Source of the DNA: Gemmatimonadota bacterium
GTDB lineage: Bacteria; Gemmatimonadota; Gemmatimonadetes; Longimicrobiales; Gaopeijiaceae
NCBI GenBank assembly: GCA_022823365.1
Contig: JAJDXG010000056.1
Span: 1-64,000 of the forward strand
Direction of reading: 5' to 3'
Length of the DNA stretch: 64,000 bases
The number at the start of each line of letters is the position of its first letter. The first letter of the stretch is position 1. Below, piece by piece: positions 9,187 through 18,316 of the stretch. A program made the position numbers and the translations under genes. The notes under the pieces were generated by a model. It was given only the letters and a program-made list of their open reading frames with translations, searched no databases and had not been told where the DNA came from.

Positions 9187-9867
9187 ATGACACGCGACGA
9201 ATCACGCACCCTGGCGGTCACGGCCGGCGTCCTCTTTCTGGCGGGCGTGGCGCGGGCGGGGTTGGAAGCGGTGCGGCCTCCCGTCGCCCTCGAGGCCGAC
9301 ACCGTTTCGGCCGACGCGCTGGCCGCGGATTCGCGGGACATGGTCGACGAGCAGGAGCGGCGGTCGGCCCCGCTTGCCCCGGGTGAGCGCCTGGACCCGA
9401 ACTCGGCGGGCGAGGAGGAGCTCGACCGGCTGCCCGGCATCGGGCCGGCAGCGGCCCGGGCCATCGTGGAGTCACGGATTGCGGACGGTCGCTTCGGGGA
9501 TGTCGAGGCGCTCATGCGGGTGCGCGGGATCGGGCCGGCGACGATCGAGCGGCTGGTGCCGCACCTGACTCTGCCGGCGGGCGGTGGAGGACGGCGCGTG
9601 CGGGATGCCGTCACGGCAACGCCGCGGCCGGCCCGGAGTCCTGCCTCGTCCGGGAACCATCAGGTGGTGGCCGCCATCGACCTCAACCGTGCCACCTCCG
9701 AGGAGCTCGAGCAGGTGCGTGGCATCGGTCCCGCGCTCGCGGCGCGAATCATCGCGCGCCGGGACGAAGTGGGCGGCTTCGGGCGGGTGGAAGACCTGAT
9801 CGAAGTGCGCGGGATCGGGCCGGCGACGCTCGAGTCCATGCGCGGCCGCTTCGTCGTACGGCAATGA
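9187..9867 (+). CDS. Membrane-anchored protein with two helix-hairpin-helix (ComEA-like) modules
   Basis: A 226-residue protein with one N-terminal hydrophobic segment (about 8-28) and two ComEA-type HhH units. The first (about 70-128) reads LDPNSAGEEELDRLPGIGP then VRGIGPATIERL; the second (about 163-222) reads IDLNRATSEELEQVRGIGP then VRGIGPATLESM. Each has the two GIGP hairpins that grip DNA backbone in ComEA, the periplasmic DNA receptor of natural transformation. Its stop overlaps the pilT start (ATGA), so it is co-expressed with pilus motor genes, which fits DNA uptake. Two tandem full modules are unusual, since classical ComEA has one. Start is ATG 9187; no strong ribosome-binding site is visible. 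Role in DNA uptake is inference. Confidence 0.75.
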   Translation: MTRDESRTLAVTAGVLFLAGVARAGLEAVRPPVALEADTVSADALAADSRDMVDEQERRSAPLAPGERLDPNSAGEEELDRLPGIGPAAARAIVESRIADGRFGDVEALMRVRGIGPATIERLVPHLTLPAGGGGRRVRDAVTATPRPARSPASSGNHQVVAAIDLNRATSEELEQVRGIGPALAARIIARRDEVGGFGRVEDLIEVRGIGPATLESMRGRFVVRQ

Positions 9868-11006
9868 CCGACACGACTGCGGCGTTCCCGGTACCCGCCT
9901 CGGACGCGGTTGAAGACGGGCGCGTACTCCCTCCACCCACGCTGCGTGCGCTGCTGGAGGAGATGGTGGAAAGGGACGCGTCCGACCTGCACGTCACGGC
10001 CGGAATACCGCCCAGGCTTCGCATCGATGGCGAGCTTGCCGACGCACGCCGCGGCGGCGCGCTTGCTCTTCGAGAGGCGGCGGAGCTGGTGGATTCGGTG
10101 CTCACGCAGGCTCGTAGAGAGCAGCTTGCAGCGGGGGGCGAGATTGATTTCGCATTCGATCTGCAGGGCATCGCGCGCTTTCGCTGCAGTTGCCATCGCC
10201 AGCGGGGACAGCCGGCCATGGCCTTGCGAAGAATCCCCCACGAGATCCCCCGGCTGGAGGACCTGCGCCTTCCGGGCGTGGTGCGCCGTCTGGTGGAGCG
10301 GCCCCACGGCCTCGTGCTGGTCACCGGGCCTACCGGTTCCGGGAAGTCGACGACCCTGGCCGCCATGCTGAGCCGGATCAACGAGACCCGGAAGGGCCAT
10401 ATCGTCACCATCGAGGACCCGGTGGAGTTCGTTCATCCGTCCAGGGGCTGCGTCGTAAGCCAGCGCGAAGTGGGCTCCGACACGATGAGCTTCGCGGCTG
10501 CCCTGAGGTCGGCGACCCGGCAGGACCCGGACGTCATCCTCATCGGCGAGATGCGCGATCCCGAAACCATTGCGGCGGCGTTGACCATTGCGGAAACCGG
10601 GCATCTGGTGCTCGCAACGCTCCACACCAATTCGGCCGCGGCCTCGGTCCACCGCATCATCGATGTCTTCGCGTCGGGACGGCAGGCGCAGGTGCGTGCC
10701 CAACTGGCCCTGGTGCTGGAGGGGGTGGTGACCCAGAACCTCCTGCAGCGGGCGCGTGGGCGCGGGCGCGTTGCGGCGTGCGAGGTGCTCATCTGCACAC
10801 CGGCGGTGCGCGCCGCCATACGCGACCGCAAGGTTCACCAGATTCCCTCGATGATGCAGGCGGGGAGAAAGCACGGCATGCAGACGATGAATGATGCACT
10901 GCGCCGGCTCCGTATGCGCGGAGAGGTGTCCACGGAGGCCGCGATGCGGGTTTCCCCCGATCCCGCGGAGCTGCTCCGGTCGCTCGGCGACCCGCGGCTC
11001 TCCTAG
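9864..11006 (+). CDS. pilT: PilT-type retraction ATPase of the type IV pilus
   Basis: Hexameric cytoplasmic ATPase (380 residues) that drives pilus retraction. N-terminal PAS-like domain from about 28 (LRALLEEMVERDASDLHV is the classic PilT start); Walker A GPTGSGKST about 155-163; Asp box TIEDPVEFVH; Walker B DPDVILIGEMRD; His box TGHLVLATLHTNSA; C-terminal AIRDRKVHQIPSMMQAG...GMQTMNDAL, which corresponds to the AIRNLIRE region specific to PilT. It lacks the N-terminal MshEN domain of the extension ATPase PilB. It overlaps the HhH gene upstream by 4 bases and is followed 6 bases later by pilC. No pilB is present in the window. PilU or a combined-function ATPase cannot be excluded. Confidence 0.9.
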   Translation: MTDTTAAFPVPASDAVEDGRVLPPPTLRALLEEMVERDASDLHVTAGIPPRLRIDGELADARRGGALALREAAELVDSVLTQARREQLAAGGEIDFAFDLQGIARFRCSCHRQRGQPAMALRRIPHEIPRLEDLRLPGVVRRLVERPHGLVLVTGPTGSGKSTTLAAMLSRINETRKGHIVTIEDPVEFVHPSRGCVVSQREVGSDTMSFAAALRSATRQDPDVILIGEMRDPETIAAALTIAETGHLVLATLHTNSAAASVHRIIDVFASGRQAQVRAQLALVLEGVVTQNLLQRARGRGRVAACEVLICTPAVRAAIRDRKVHQIPSMMQAGRKHGMQTMNDALRRLRMRGEVSTEAAMRVSPDPAELLRSLGDPRLS

Positions 11007-11012
11007 CGACCC

Positions 11013-12161
11013 GTGGGAGAACTCCCGGCGTTTGAGCGGGCGGGCAGATCCCGAGCGATCTCCCTGTCGCAACGGCGCCCGGATGCGGGAGCGGTGTGGC
11101 GGCGGATCCGTTCACCGTTCCGAGGCCGCGTGCCGGCGCGCGACATCGCAGTGTTCGCGCGCCAGTTCGCCACCATGATCCAGTCCGGCCTGCCCCTGGC
11201 GCCCAGTCTGGGGGTGCTCGCGGAGCAGGCCGGCAACGGGAGGCTTGCGGCGGTGGCGGGCGACGTGCGTCACGACATCGAGGCGGGCCGGACCCTTGCG
11301 GGAGCGCTCGGTGAGCATCCGGCGGTATTCAATCAACTGTTCGTCAGCATGGTCGCCGCGGGGGAGGCGGGGGGCGTGCTGGATACGGTGCTGGCGCGCC
11401 TGGCCGACGCGCTCGAACGAACCGACCGCCTCTCGCGCAAGGTGCGGGGCGCCCTGATCTACCCGGCGGTGGTGGTGGTGGTGGCCGCCTGTGCCCTGCT
11501 GGTCCTGCTCGAGTTCGTGATCCCGACCTTTCAGGAGATGTTCGCGGCGTCGGATCTTCCATTGCCGCTGCCCACGCGGATGGTCATCGGCCTTTCCGAG
11601 AGCCTGCGGGCGTTCTGGTGGCTTCCACCTCTCTTCACCGCGGGTGCGTGGGTCGGGTTGGGGCGCGCCCGCGCCACCCCTCGCGGCCGCCTGATTCTGG
11701 ACCGCCTGCTGCTGGCTTCCCCGATCGTGGGTTCGCTGTGCCTGAAGATGGCGATGGTCCGATTCGCCCGCACGCTGGGCACCCTGATGGCCTCCGGCGT
11801 GGCAATTCTGGAGGCGCTCGAAATCACCGCCGCGAGCACGGGCAACCGCGTGGTGCACGACGCCGTCATGAACTCCCGCAGATCGATCGCGGGGGGGAAC
11901 ACCATTGCCGAGCCTCTCCGGGCATCCGGGATCTTCCCGCCCATGGTGCTGCAGATGATCCACGTCGGCGAGCAGACCGGCGGTCTGGACGAGATGTTGG
12001 CGAAGATCGCCGACTTCTACGACGATGAGACCGGGCGCTCGATAGAGGGCCTCCTGGCGGCGTTCGAGCCGGCGATGGTCACCGTCCTGGGCGTCGTGGT
12101 GGGTGGAATGATCGTGTCCATGTACCTTCCCATCTTCGACATGATCAACGTCGTGGGATGA
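11013..12161 (+). CDS. pilC: PilC: type IV pilus inner-membrane platform protein (GspF family)
   Basis: Polytopic platform protein on which the pilus motor ATPases act. 382 residues with two T2SF domains: about 46-168 (DIAVFARQFATMIQSGLPL...FVSMVAAGEAGGVLDTVL) and about 248-370 (RFARTLGTLMASGVAILEAL...MIHVGEQTGGLDEML), the duplicated F-M-ISAGE/G-LD pattern of GspF/PilC. Membrane segments lie near 150-175, 205-225 and at the C-terminus (VTVLGVVVGGMIVSMYLPIF). Start is GTG 11013, 6 bases after the pilT stop; no other in-frame start makes better sense. Operon with the HhH gene and pilT. Confidence 0.9.
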   Translation: MGELPAFERAGRSRAISLSQRRPDAGAVWRRIRSPFRGRVPARDIAVFARQFATMIQSGLPLAPSLGVLAEQAGNGRLAAVAGDVRHDIEAGRTLAGALGEHPAVFNQLFVSMVAAGEAGGVLDTVLARLADALERTDRLSRKVRGALIYPAVVVVVAACALLVLLEFVIPTFQEMFAASDLPLPLPTRMVIGLSESLRAFWWLPPLFTAGAWVGLGRARATPRGRLILDRLLLASPIVGSLCLKMAMVRFARTLGTLMASGVAILEALEITAASTGNRVVHDAVMNSRRSIAGGNTIAEPLRASGIFPPMVLQMIHVGEQTGGLDEMLAKIADFYDDETGRSIEGLLAAFEPAMVTVLGVVVGGMIVSMYLPIFDMINVVG

Positions 12162-12170
12162 GGGGGGCGA

Positions 12171-13082
12171 GTGGAGAACTCGGCACGGGAAGGACGGCCA
12201 CGGGCCTCGTGGGGCGGGCGCCTCCTGCTCGCGCTCCTGTCGCGGCTTCCGAGGGCGGTCGCCAGCCGCGGCTTCGGCCGGCTTGCGGACGCGGGAATCC
12301 CGCGCCCACTGCGGGCGCCCCTGATCGGAGGCTTCGCGCGCATGGTTGGCGCACGGATGGACGAAGCCGGGCAGGCGCCTGCCGACTACGCCAGCCTGAA
12401 TGCGTTCTTCGTGCGGCGGCTCGCGTCCGGCGCCCGGCAGTGGCCGTCGGATGCTTCGCTGGTGACGTCGCCCGTGGACGGCGTGCTCACCCGGCTCGGC
12501 ACGGTGGAGGACGGGCAGCTCGTGCAGGCGAAGGGACGCCGCTACACCGCGGCCGCCCTCCTGGCCGACGAGGATGCCGCGGCCCGCTTCCATGGCGGGC
12601 TGTATGCGACCATCTACCTGGCCCCCAGGCACTATCACCGCATCCACGCCCCGGTGGCGGGTCGGCTCCGCTCGGCATCATACGTCCCGGGCGGGCTCTT
12701 CCCGGTGAATGCGGCCGCGGTGGCCGAGATACCGGATCTGCTCGCCACCAACGAACGCGTCGTCTGCTCGGTCGCCGGCGATGCCGGGCGGATCGCACTG
12801 GTGGCGGTCGGGGCGTACAACGTCGGGCGCATCTCCACCGCGTTCGATCCGGGGTGGGGCGGGGAGGAGGGGGGCTGGGTCACCAACCGCCGCCCGCCGT
12901 CCGAGCGCCACCGGACCTACCAGCCCGCGCTCACCATTGCGCGAGGCGAGGAGATCATGGCCTTCCATCTGGGGTCGTGCGTGGTCATGCTGCTCGAGCG
13001 CGACAGCCATGAGTGGGTGCCCGGCCTGATCGCCGCGAGGGAAATCCGCGTCGGGGAGGCGCTCGCGCGGCCGTTGTCCTGA
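12171..13082 (+). CDS. psd: Phosphatidylserine decarboxylase proenzyme
   Basis: Pyruvoyl-dependent membrane enzyme converting phosphatidylserine to phosphatidylethanolamine. 303 residues. The charge-relay Asp lies in SPVDG (about 102), the His in YLAPRHYHRIHAP (about 155), and the self-cleavage site is FHLGSCVV near residue 267. The usual motif is LGST; here the residue after the cleaved Ser is Cys, but the Gly-Ser bond that yields the pyruvoyl group is kept. GTG 12171 follows AGGGGGG (12161-12167) directly after the pilC stop, so it is read with the pilus genes, though it has no known pilus role. No phosphatidylserine synthase is next to it. Of the long (Psd I) type by the N-terminal helix region. 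Confidence 0.9.
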   Translation: MENSAREGRPRASWGGRLLLALLSRLPRAVASRGFGRLADAGIPRPLRAPLIGGFARMVGARMDEAGQAPADYASLNAFFVRRLASGARQWPSDASLVTSPVDGVLTRLGTVEDGQLVQAKGRRYTAAALLADEDAAARFHGGLYATIYLAPRHYHRIHAPVAGRLRSASYVPGGLFPVNAAAVAEIPDLLATNERVVCSVAGDAGRIALVAVGAYNVGRISTAFDPGWGGEEGGWVTNRRPPSERHRTYQPALTIARGEEIMAFHLGSCVVMLLERDSHEWVPGLIAAREIRVGEALARPLS

Positions 13083-13256
13083 CCCGGGTAGGCTCGATCC
13101 TGCGAGCGTTTTCGGCTGGCTCGCCGCGCGGGTCCGGCCGTCCTGGACGCGCCGCGCGCTGCCCATCCCGCGATCGGCCCATGTTGACCACGGTCCGCTC
13201 GCGGGGCATCCTTCCCGATTCCGACACCCGATCCGCCCCGCAGCCGAGGAGCCTCC

Positions 13257-14975
13257 GTGGAATTCTTTCAGACACTATCCGACCTGGGGAACCGCTACAT
13301 CGTGGAGCTGGGCATCTCGGTCGGGGACGAGACGGTTCCCTTCATGGTGATCCTGCTCCTGGGCGTGGGCGTCTTCCTCACCCTGCGCCTCGGTTTCGTG
13401 CAGGTGCGCAGGCTGGGCCACGGGTTCGCCGTCACCTCGGGCAAATACGACGACCCTGACGAACCGGGCGACGTCTCGCATTTCCAGGCGCTGACCACGG
13501 CGCTGTCCGCAACCGTCGGCATCGGCAACATCGCCGGCGTTGCAATCGCGATTCACTGGGGAGGCCCGGGTGCGCTTTTCTGGATGTGGGTCACGGCCGC
13601 GCTCGGCATGGCCACCAAGTTCACCGAGGTCACGCTCGCCCAGAAGTACCGGCAGGTCGAAAAGCCCGACCACGACGCTCACAAGTGGGAGGGGACGGTA
13701 AGCGGGGGTCCGATGTACTACATCGAGCGCGGGCTGGGAGCGCGCTGGAAGTGGATGGCCGTCTTCTTCGCCATCATGCTCGGGCTGACCGCCTTCCTCA
13801 CCGGCAACGCGATTCAGGCCAACACGGTCTCCGATTCGATGCGCACCATCTTCGGCATCCCGGCCACGGTGAGCGGCTTGGTCACCTCCGGCGTCGTCGC
13901 CCTGGTCATCCTTGGAGGGATCACCCGGATCGGACGGGTGACCGGAATCCTGGCGCCGGTCATGGCGGCGGTCTACTGCCTGGGCGCGCTGGTCATCCTG
14001 CTCTTCAACGCGGCTGACATCGTTCCCGCACTCGGTCTCATCTTCCGCGAGGCCTTCAATCCCACCGCGGGCGTGGCAGGGACCGGCGTGGGCGCCTTCC
14101 TCGTGACCCTCATGTGGGGGGTCCGCCGCGGCCTCTTCTCCAACGAGGCGGGCCAGGGCTCGGCGCCCATCGCGCACGCCGCGGCCAAGACCGACGAGCC
14201 GGTGTCGGAGGGTGTGGTCGCGCTGCTCGAGCCCTTCATCGACACGATCGTCATCTGCTCGATGACGGGACTCGTGATCATCACCACCGGCGTATGGAAC
14301 GCCCGCATCCCCACGGAAGTCACGCTGGGGGGCGGCGACCTGGGGTACGTGACCGTGGACGCCATGGGCAATAACGAGGGCGCGGACGCTCCGGCCGAAA
14401 TCCGCTTCGAGAACGGAGTCCCCGCGGATCCGGGCGGCGTGCACATCGCGTGGCACGACGCGTACGTCGACATGCTGTATGTGGACGAAGCGCATACCAC
14501 ACCCTTCACCGGAACCGTCCTGCCGGACGAAGGCCTTGCCCGGACAGACGGCGGCCAGACCTACGAGTCCCTCCACGGCGAGGCCTTCGAGAGCGGTGCG
14601 CCCCTGACCATGGAAGGCTTCCGCCGAGGATTGAGCGCGCTGGGCGACTGGGGCCACTTGATCGTCGTTTTCTCGGTGCTCCTGTTCGCGATATCGACGG
14701 CGATCGCGTGGAGCTACTATGGCGACCGCTGTGCCTACTACCTGTTGGGGGCGAACGCCGTCCTGCCGTACAAGCTGGTCTTCGTCATCATGCATTTCGT
14801 CGGCGCGGTGCTGCCCCTGACGGTGATCTGGAACCTGGGCGACATCTTCCTGGCCATCGTCATCGTCCCCAACCTGATTGCGCTCTTCATGCTTGCGCCC
14901 AAGGTGGCCGAGGAGGCCAACGGCTACTTTGCGCGCAAGCCGTGGCTGCGGCAGCGGGGATCATCCCGCGAGTAG
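13257..14975 (+). CDS. AGCS-family sodium:alanine (amino acid) symporter
   Basis: Inner-membrane Na+ (or H+)-coupled alanine/glycine importer, 572 residues with about 10-11 membrane helices. Signature stretches are FQALTTALSATVGIGNIAG (about 78-96), GGPGALFWMW, SGGPMYYIERGLG, the MWGVRRGLFSNEAGQGSAPIAHAAA stretch (about 285-309), and the C-terminal YYGDRCAYYLLG. GTG 13257 has GAGGAG (13246-13251) 5 bases upstream. Unlike typical AgcS proteins of 450-490 residues, it carries a soluble, acidic insertion of about 90 residues (about 365-455) just before the last three helices. A weak TTGACC box at 13184 could be its -35. Substrate (Ala versus Gly or other) cannot be read from sequence. Confidence 0.85.
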   Translation: MEFFQTLSDLGNRYIVELGISVGDETVPFMVILLLGVGVFLTLRLGFVQVRRLGHGFAVTSGKYDDPDEPGDVSHFQALTTALSATVGIGNIAGVAIAIHWGGPGALFWMWVTAALGMATKFTEVTLAQKYRQVEKPDHDAHKWEGTVSGGPMYYIERGLGARWKWMAVFFAIMLGLTAFLTGNAIQANTVSDSMRTIFGIPATVSGLVTSGVVALVILGGITRIGRVTGILAPVMAAVYCLGALVILLFNAADIVPALGLIFREAFNPTAGVAGTGVGAFLVTLMWGVRRGLFSNEAGQGSAPIAHAAAKTDEPVSEGVVALLEPFIDTIVICSMTGLVIITTGVWNARIPTEVTLGGGDLGYVTVDAMGNNEGADAPAEIRFENGVPADPGGVHIAWHDAYVDMLYVDEAHTTPFTGTVLPDEGLARTDGGQTYESLHGEAFESGAPLTMEGFRRGLSALGDWGHLIVVFSVLLFAISTAIAWSYYGDRCAYYLLGANAVLPYKLVFVIMHFVGAVLPLTVIWNLGDIFLAIVIVPNLIALFMLAPKVAEEANGYFARKPWLRQRGSSRE

Positions 14976-15000
14976 GGAAACAGGGGTTCGCCGAGCGGGG

Positions 15001-16203
15001 CTACTCCCGGGAACCGAGCGTGCGTCCCGGACCGAGGGCGCCATCGCCGAACCGGTTTCGGGCGACGTCCATCACCCGGGAGATGCGGCGGGCGCGGTCC
15101 GGATCCGGATCGTCGGCTTCGCGAAGGAAGGCGAGTTGCGCGCGTCTTCCTTCACTCGAGAGACCGCTGGCGGCGACGCCGAGGAGGCGCGCGGGAGTTC
15201 GGCGCCGCGACCGGAGTTCGGCGAGAAGCTCGCGCGCCACGCGAAGGATGGCCTGGTCCGATTCCACCGGCCGGGGCAGGGTGCGGCTGCACTGGCGGGT
15301 CGCGAAATCCCGGTCCCGGATCTTGACGGTGATCGTGCGCGCTCCCCCACCGAGTCGGCGAACGCGCCGCGCGACCGAATTCACCTGTCGCGACAGCACC
15401 CCGTCCAGTTCATCATCGTCCGAGAGGTCGGCGGCAAACGTCCGCTCAACGCTCACCGACTTCCGCTCGCGCACCGGGAGGGTGTCCTCGCCGTCCAGTC
15501 CCCGCACCCGGTCGTGCAGCCAGCGGGCGCGCCGGGCTCCGAACCAGCGCTCGAGCCATTCCGGCTGGACCCGCAGCACGTCGGCAACGGACCGCAGCGA
15601 CCGGCGCTCCAGCGCCGCCCGAAACGCGGGGCCAATCCCCGGAATGTCCTCGAGGTCGAACCGCCGCATGAACTCCGGTTCCTCTCCCGGGGGCACGATG
15701 CAGACGCCCGCCGGCTTGGCGAGTCCGGTGGCGAGCTTGGCGATGAGGCGCCGGGTGCCGCCTCCCGCGGAAACCGAAATGCCGGTGCGCGCCAACACGG
15801 TATCGCGGATGCGCCGGGCGGTGCCTTCGAAGGATTCGCCGGCCAGCATCCTCTCCGTCCCCGAGAGATCCAGGTAGAATTCGTCGATGGATGCCGGTCT
15901 GACCACGGGCGACAACTCCTCCAGCGCGCGCCGAACTTCCCGGCTGCGCCGCACGCACGCAGCCCTCGGCACGGGAACCACCGCGGCTCGGGGACACAGG
16001 CGGAGCGCCTGCGCGGTGGGCATCGCCGAGCGGACGCCGTGCTTGCGCGCCTCGTAGGAGGCCGACGCGACCACGCCCCGACCCTCCGGCGTCCCCCCGA
16101 CGATCAGCAGTCGCCGACGCCCAGCGCCATCGGGATCCTCGAGGCGCGCCACCTGCACGAAGAAGCTGTCGCAGTCGACCAGAAGAATGCGCGGCGGGTT
16201 CAT
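15001..16203 (-). CDS. dinB: Y-family (DinB/Pol IV-type) translesion DNA polymerase
   Basis: Error-prone polymerase that copies past damaged bases, 400 residues. The N-terminus ([19 protein letters not shown]) carries the first catalytic Asp and the aromatic steric-gate pair. The second acidic pair is in [13 protein letters not shown] (about 103-115). The thumb HhH is [13 protein letters not shown] (about 187-199), and the little-finger domain follows ([18 protein letters not shown]). Start ATG 16201-16203 is chosen because the catalytic core begins within 10 residues; the frame continues upstream into the sodA leader, without homology. No beta-clamp peptide stands out at the C-terminus. It is divergent from sodA and converges on the symporter with only 25 bases between them. 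No LexA box that I recognise precedes it. Confidence 0.85.
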   Translation of the reverse strand: MNPPRILLVDCDSFFVQVARLEDPDGAGRRRLLIVGGTPEGRGVVASASYEARKHGVRSAMPTAQALRLCPRAAVVPVPRAACVRRSREVRRALEELSPVVRPASIDEFYLDLSGTERMLAGESFEGTARRIRDTVLARTGISVSAGGGTRRLIAKLATGLAKPAGVCIVPPGEEPEFMRRFDLEDIPGIGPAFRAALERRSLRSVADVLRVQPEWLERWFGARRARWLHDRVRGLDGEDTLPVRERKSVSVERTFAADLSDDDELDGVLSRQVNSVARRVRRLGGGARTITVKIRDRDFATRQCSRTLPRPVESDQAILRVARELLAELRSRRRTPARLLGVAASGLSSEGRRAQLAFLREADDPDPDRARRISRVMDVARNRFGDGALGPGRTLGSRE

Positions 16204-16349
16204 CTTCAGCGTCCAGGTCCTCCCGCGGCCAGTGGTGGAACTCAGCGGCACTTGCCTGTAAGATACGATGCCGATTCCCCGACATACCACGCCTCGTGCC
16301 GGTGAGGTGCCCGGGAGAACGTCCCCTTCATACAGCGGAGCCTGCGACC

Positions 16350-16964
16350 ATGGCCTATCCTCACGAGCTTCCGGACCTCGGTTACGACTACGATGCGCTC
16401 GAGCCGCATATCGACGCGCGCACAATGGAGATACACCACTCGAAGCACCACGCGGCCTACACCGCCAATCTCAACGCGGCGCTCAAGTCGCATCCCGGCC
16501 TCCAGGACCGCAGCGTGGAAGGCCTGCTTGGCAACATGGACGCCGTCCCCGAGGCCATTCGCGGCGCCGTGCGCAACAACGGTGGCGGATACGTCAATCA
16601 CGCGCTTTTCTGGGACCTGATGACGCCCGGCGGCGCGGATGCCCCCAGTGGTGATCTGGCCTCCGCGATCGAAGCTGCCTTCGGCTCCGTCGACGAGCTG
16701 AAGAGCCGGGTCAACACCGCGGGCATCACCCGATTCGGCTCCGGCTGGGGCTGGGTGGTCGCCACCGATTCCGGCCTCGCGGTGCGCTCCACGGCGAACC
16801 AGGACAGCCCGCTAATGGATGGGCAGACGCCGATCCTCGGCGTCGACGTGTGGGAGCACGCGTACTATCTGCGCTATCAGAATCGCCGGCCCGACTATCT
16901 CGCCGCGTGGTGGAGCACGGTCAACTGGGACGTCGTGGCTGCCAACTTCGCCGCCGCCGGATAG
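16350..16964 (+). CDS. sodA: Superoxide dismutase, Mn-type by signature
   Basis: Cytoplasmic Fe/Mn-superoxide dismutase, 204 residues. Metal ligands are visible: His in MEIHHSKHH, His in [12 protein letters not shown], and Asp and His in [18 protein letters not shown]. Two positions that discriminate the metals, the GGG before the second ligand and Gln in [10 protein letters not shown], match Mn-type enzymes (E. coli SodA) rather than Fe-type. Start ATG 16350 is chosen because [21 protein letters not shown] aligns with the normal N-terminus; an in-frame ATG at 16296 would add 18 unconserved residues. It diverges from the DNA polymerase gene across about 145 bases. Confidence 0.92.
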   Translation: MAYPHELPDLGYDYDALEPHIDARTMEIHHSKHHAAYTANLNAALKSHPGLQDRSVEGLLGNMDAVPEAIRGAVRNNGGGYVNHALFWDLMTPGGADAPSGDLASAIEAAFGSVDELKSRVNTAGITRFGSGWGWVVATDSGLAVRSTANQDSPLMDGQTPILGVDVWEHAYYLRYQNRRPDYLAAWWSTVNWDVVAANFAAAG

Positions 16965-17107
16965 GACCGCACCCCAGGCGTTGCGGGATTCGCGCGTTCG
17001 GCACCGGCGTCGCCGGCCTCGCACCTCAGTCGGAAGGTATCGTCCCGGCTGGCAGTGAACACGGCCCCATGCTTCCGGCTCCGGGCCCGCCATGTCGTTG
17101 TAAACCC

Positions 17108-17136
17108 TTGCGGACGGGGGGGAATCGGCGTATAGA
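17108..17136 (+). promoter_or_regulatory. Candidate sigma-70 type promoter for the LysM/M15-like gene
   Basis: TTGCGG (17108-17113), 17 bases, then TATAGA (17131-17136) in an otherwise GC-rich gap, about 100 bases before the ATG at 17235. Match and spacing are good for a housekeeping promoter; there is no experimental support. Confidence 0.4.
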
Positions 17137-17234
17137 ATACACGCTGCGCGCTCTAAACAAATGAAGTTTGGAGATGGTCGGAGTGGGGCGATCCGGTCAC
17201 CCTCCCGCTACAGCCTGGATCTGGATGGGAGACG

Positions 17235-18233
17235 ATGGGACGACACGGCATTCGGGCAGGAGTCCTGGTCTGCGGCGCATTGCTGGCCGCGGGCCTCGCG
17301 CCCTCCTCATCCGCAGCGCAGAGCCTCCGCGGGTCGTCCCGCTCACTGACCGTCCAGAACGCGCAGGCGCGGGCCCACGACTTCACCTACCTGCGGGACG
17401 CAGCGCATGTGCAGCGGTTTGTCGAGCTGGGCTACCTGGTGCCGCTGTACGGCAACCGGGACTATGACATCGATGACGAAGTCAGCTTCCCGTACGCCCG
17501 TCCCCAGGTTCGCACCTTCGTCGAACGGCTGGCGGGGCAGTATCGCAGGGCCTGCGGAGAGGTCATGGTCGTCACCAGCCTGACGCGCGCGCTCAACCGG
17601 CAGCCCCCCAACGCCTCCAGCCGCTCGGTGCATCCCACCGGCATGGCCGTCGACCTGCGCCGGTCCAACCATCGCCCCTGCCGCGCATGGCTCGAGGATG
17701 TCCTGCTTTCTCTGGAAGCGAACGGCGTCCTGGAAGCCACGCGCGAGTCCCGGCCCCCCCACTACCACATCGCCCTGTACCCCGAACCATACACCCGCTA
17801 CGTCGAGGGCCTGAGGACGGGAGCCGTCCAGGCGACGGAGACCCGGGTGGCGGCCTCGACGGATGCGGCGGAGGCAGCCTCGGCGGAAGATGTCGTGGCA
17901 GCGGCGGCGGGCCGCCGATCGTATCGCGTGCGCTCCGGAGACGCACTGTGGGACATTGCGCGCGCATACGGGACGACGATCGCCGCGATACAGCAGTCGA
18001 ACAACCTTCTGGGCAGCCGGATTTATCCGGGTCAGGTTCTGACGATCCCGGCGGGTGGCGGAGTCGGCGTACAGGCCATGCACCTGAGTTACCGGGTGCA
18101 GCGGGGAGATTCCCTTTGGGACATCGCGCGCGCGCACGGGACGACGATCGCTGCGCTGCGGCAGTCGAACAACCTGCGGGGCAGCCGGATCTACCCGGGT
18201 CAGGTGCTCACCATCCCCACGCAGTTTCGGTAG
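17235..18233 (+). CDS. Secreted DUF5715/M15-like protein with two C-terminal LysM domains
   Basis: A 332-residue exported protein. Residues 1-28 form a signal peptide (GVLVCGALLAAGLAPSSSAAQ). A central domain (about 45-200) has SRSVHPTGMAVDLRR and PPHYHIALYPEPY: the S-x-H-x2-G-x-A-x-D and H-x-H pattern that binds zinc in M15/VanY-MepA-type peptidases and is kept in DUF5715. Two LysM repeats follow (about 226-270 and 286-330: YRVRSGDALWDIARAYGTT and YRVQRGDSLWDIARAHGTT), 85-90% alike, which should bind peptidoglycan. This suggests a cell-wall-bound periplasmic hydrolase that trims peptide cross-links; catalysis is inference. ATG 17235 has GGGAG a few bases upstream. It stands alone between sodA and the pilin operon. 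Confidence 0.75.
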   Translation: MGRHGIRAGVLVCGALLAAGLAPSSSAAQSLRGSSRSLTVQNAQARAHDFTYLRDAAHVQRFVELGYLVPLYGNRDYDIDDEVSFPYARPQVRTFVERLAGQYRRACGEVMVVTSLTRALNRQPPNASSRSVHPTGMAVDLRRSNHRPCRAWLEDVLLSLEANGVLEATRESRPPHYHIALYPEPYTRYVEGLRTGAVQATETRVAASTDAAEAASAEDVVAAAAGRRSYRVRSGDALWDIARAYGTTIAAIQQSNNLLGSRIYPGQVLTIPAGGGVGVQAMHLSYRVQRGDSLWDIARAHGTTIAALRQSNNLRGSRIYPGQVLTIPTQFR

Positions 18234-18268
18234 CGGGCATCCTCATGCGGTCGCGGTAGCGGCCGGAG

Positions 18269-18316
18269 TGGTCCCGGAGCCGGGTAGTCCCGGATTCGAC
18301 ATCCCGTAGTCCCGGA
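18269..18316 (+). repeat. Three short direct repeats upstream of the minor-pilin operon
   Basis: TRGTCCCGGA occurs at 18269-18278 (TGGTCCCGGA), 18285-18294 and 18307-18316 (both TAGTCCCGGA), with start-to-start spacings of 16 and 22 bases, in the 125-base gap before the first pilin gene. They could be regulator sites or coincidence in GC-rich DNA. Confidence 0.3.

Noticed and set aside
13083..13256. Glycine riboswitch before the amino-acid symporter
   Set aside because: The conserved glycine aptamer cores are not visible; only GC-rich sequence and a ribosome-binding site.
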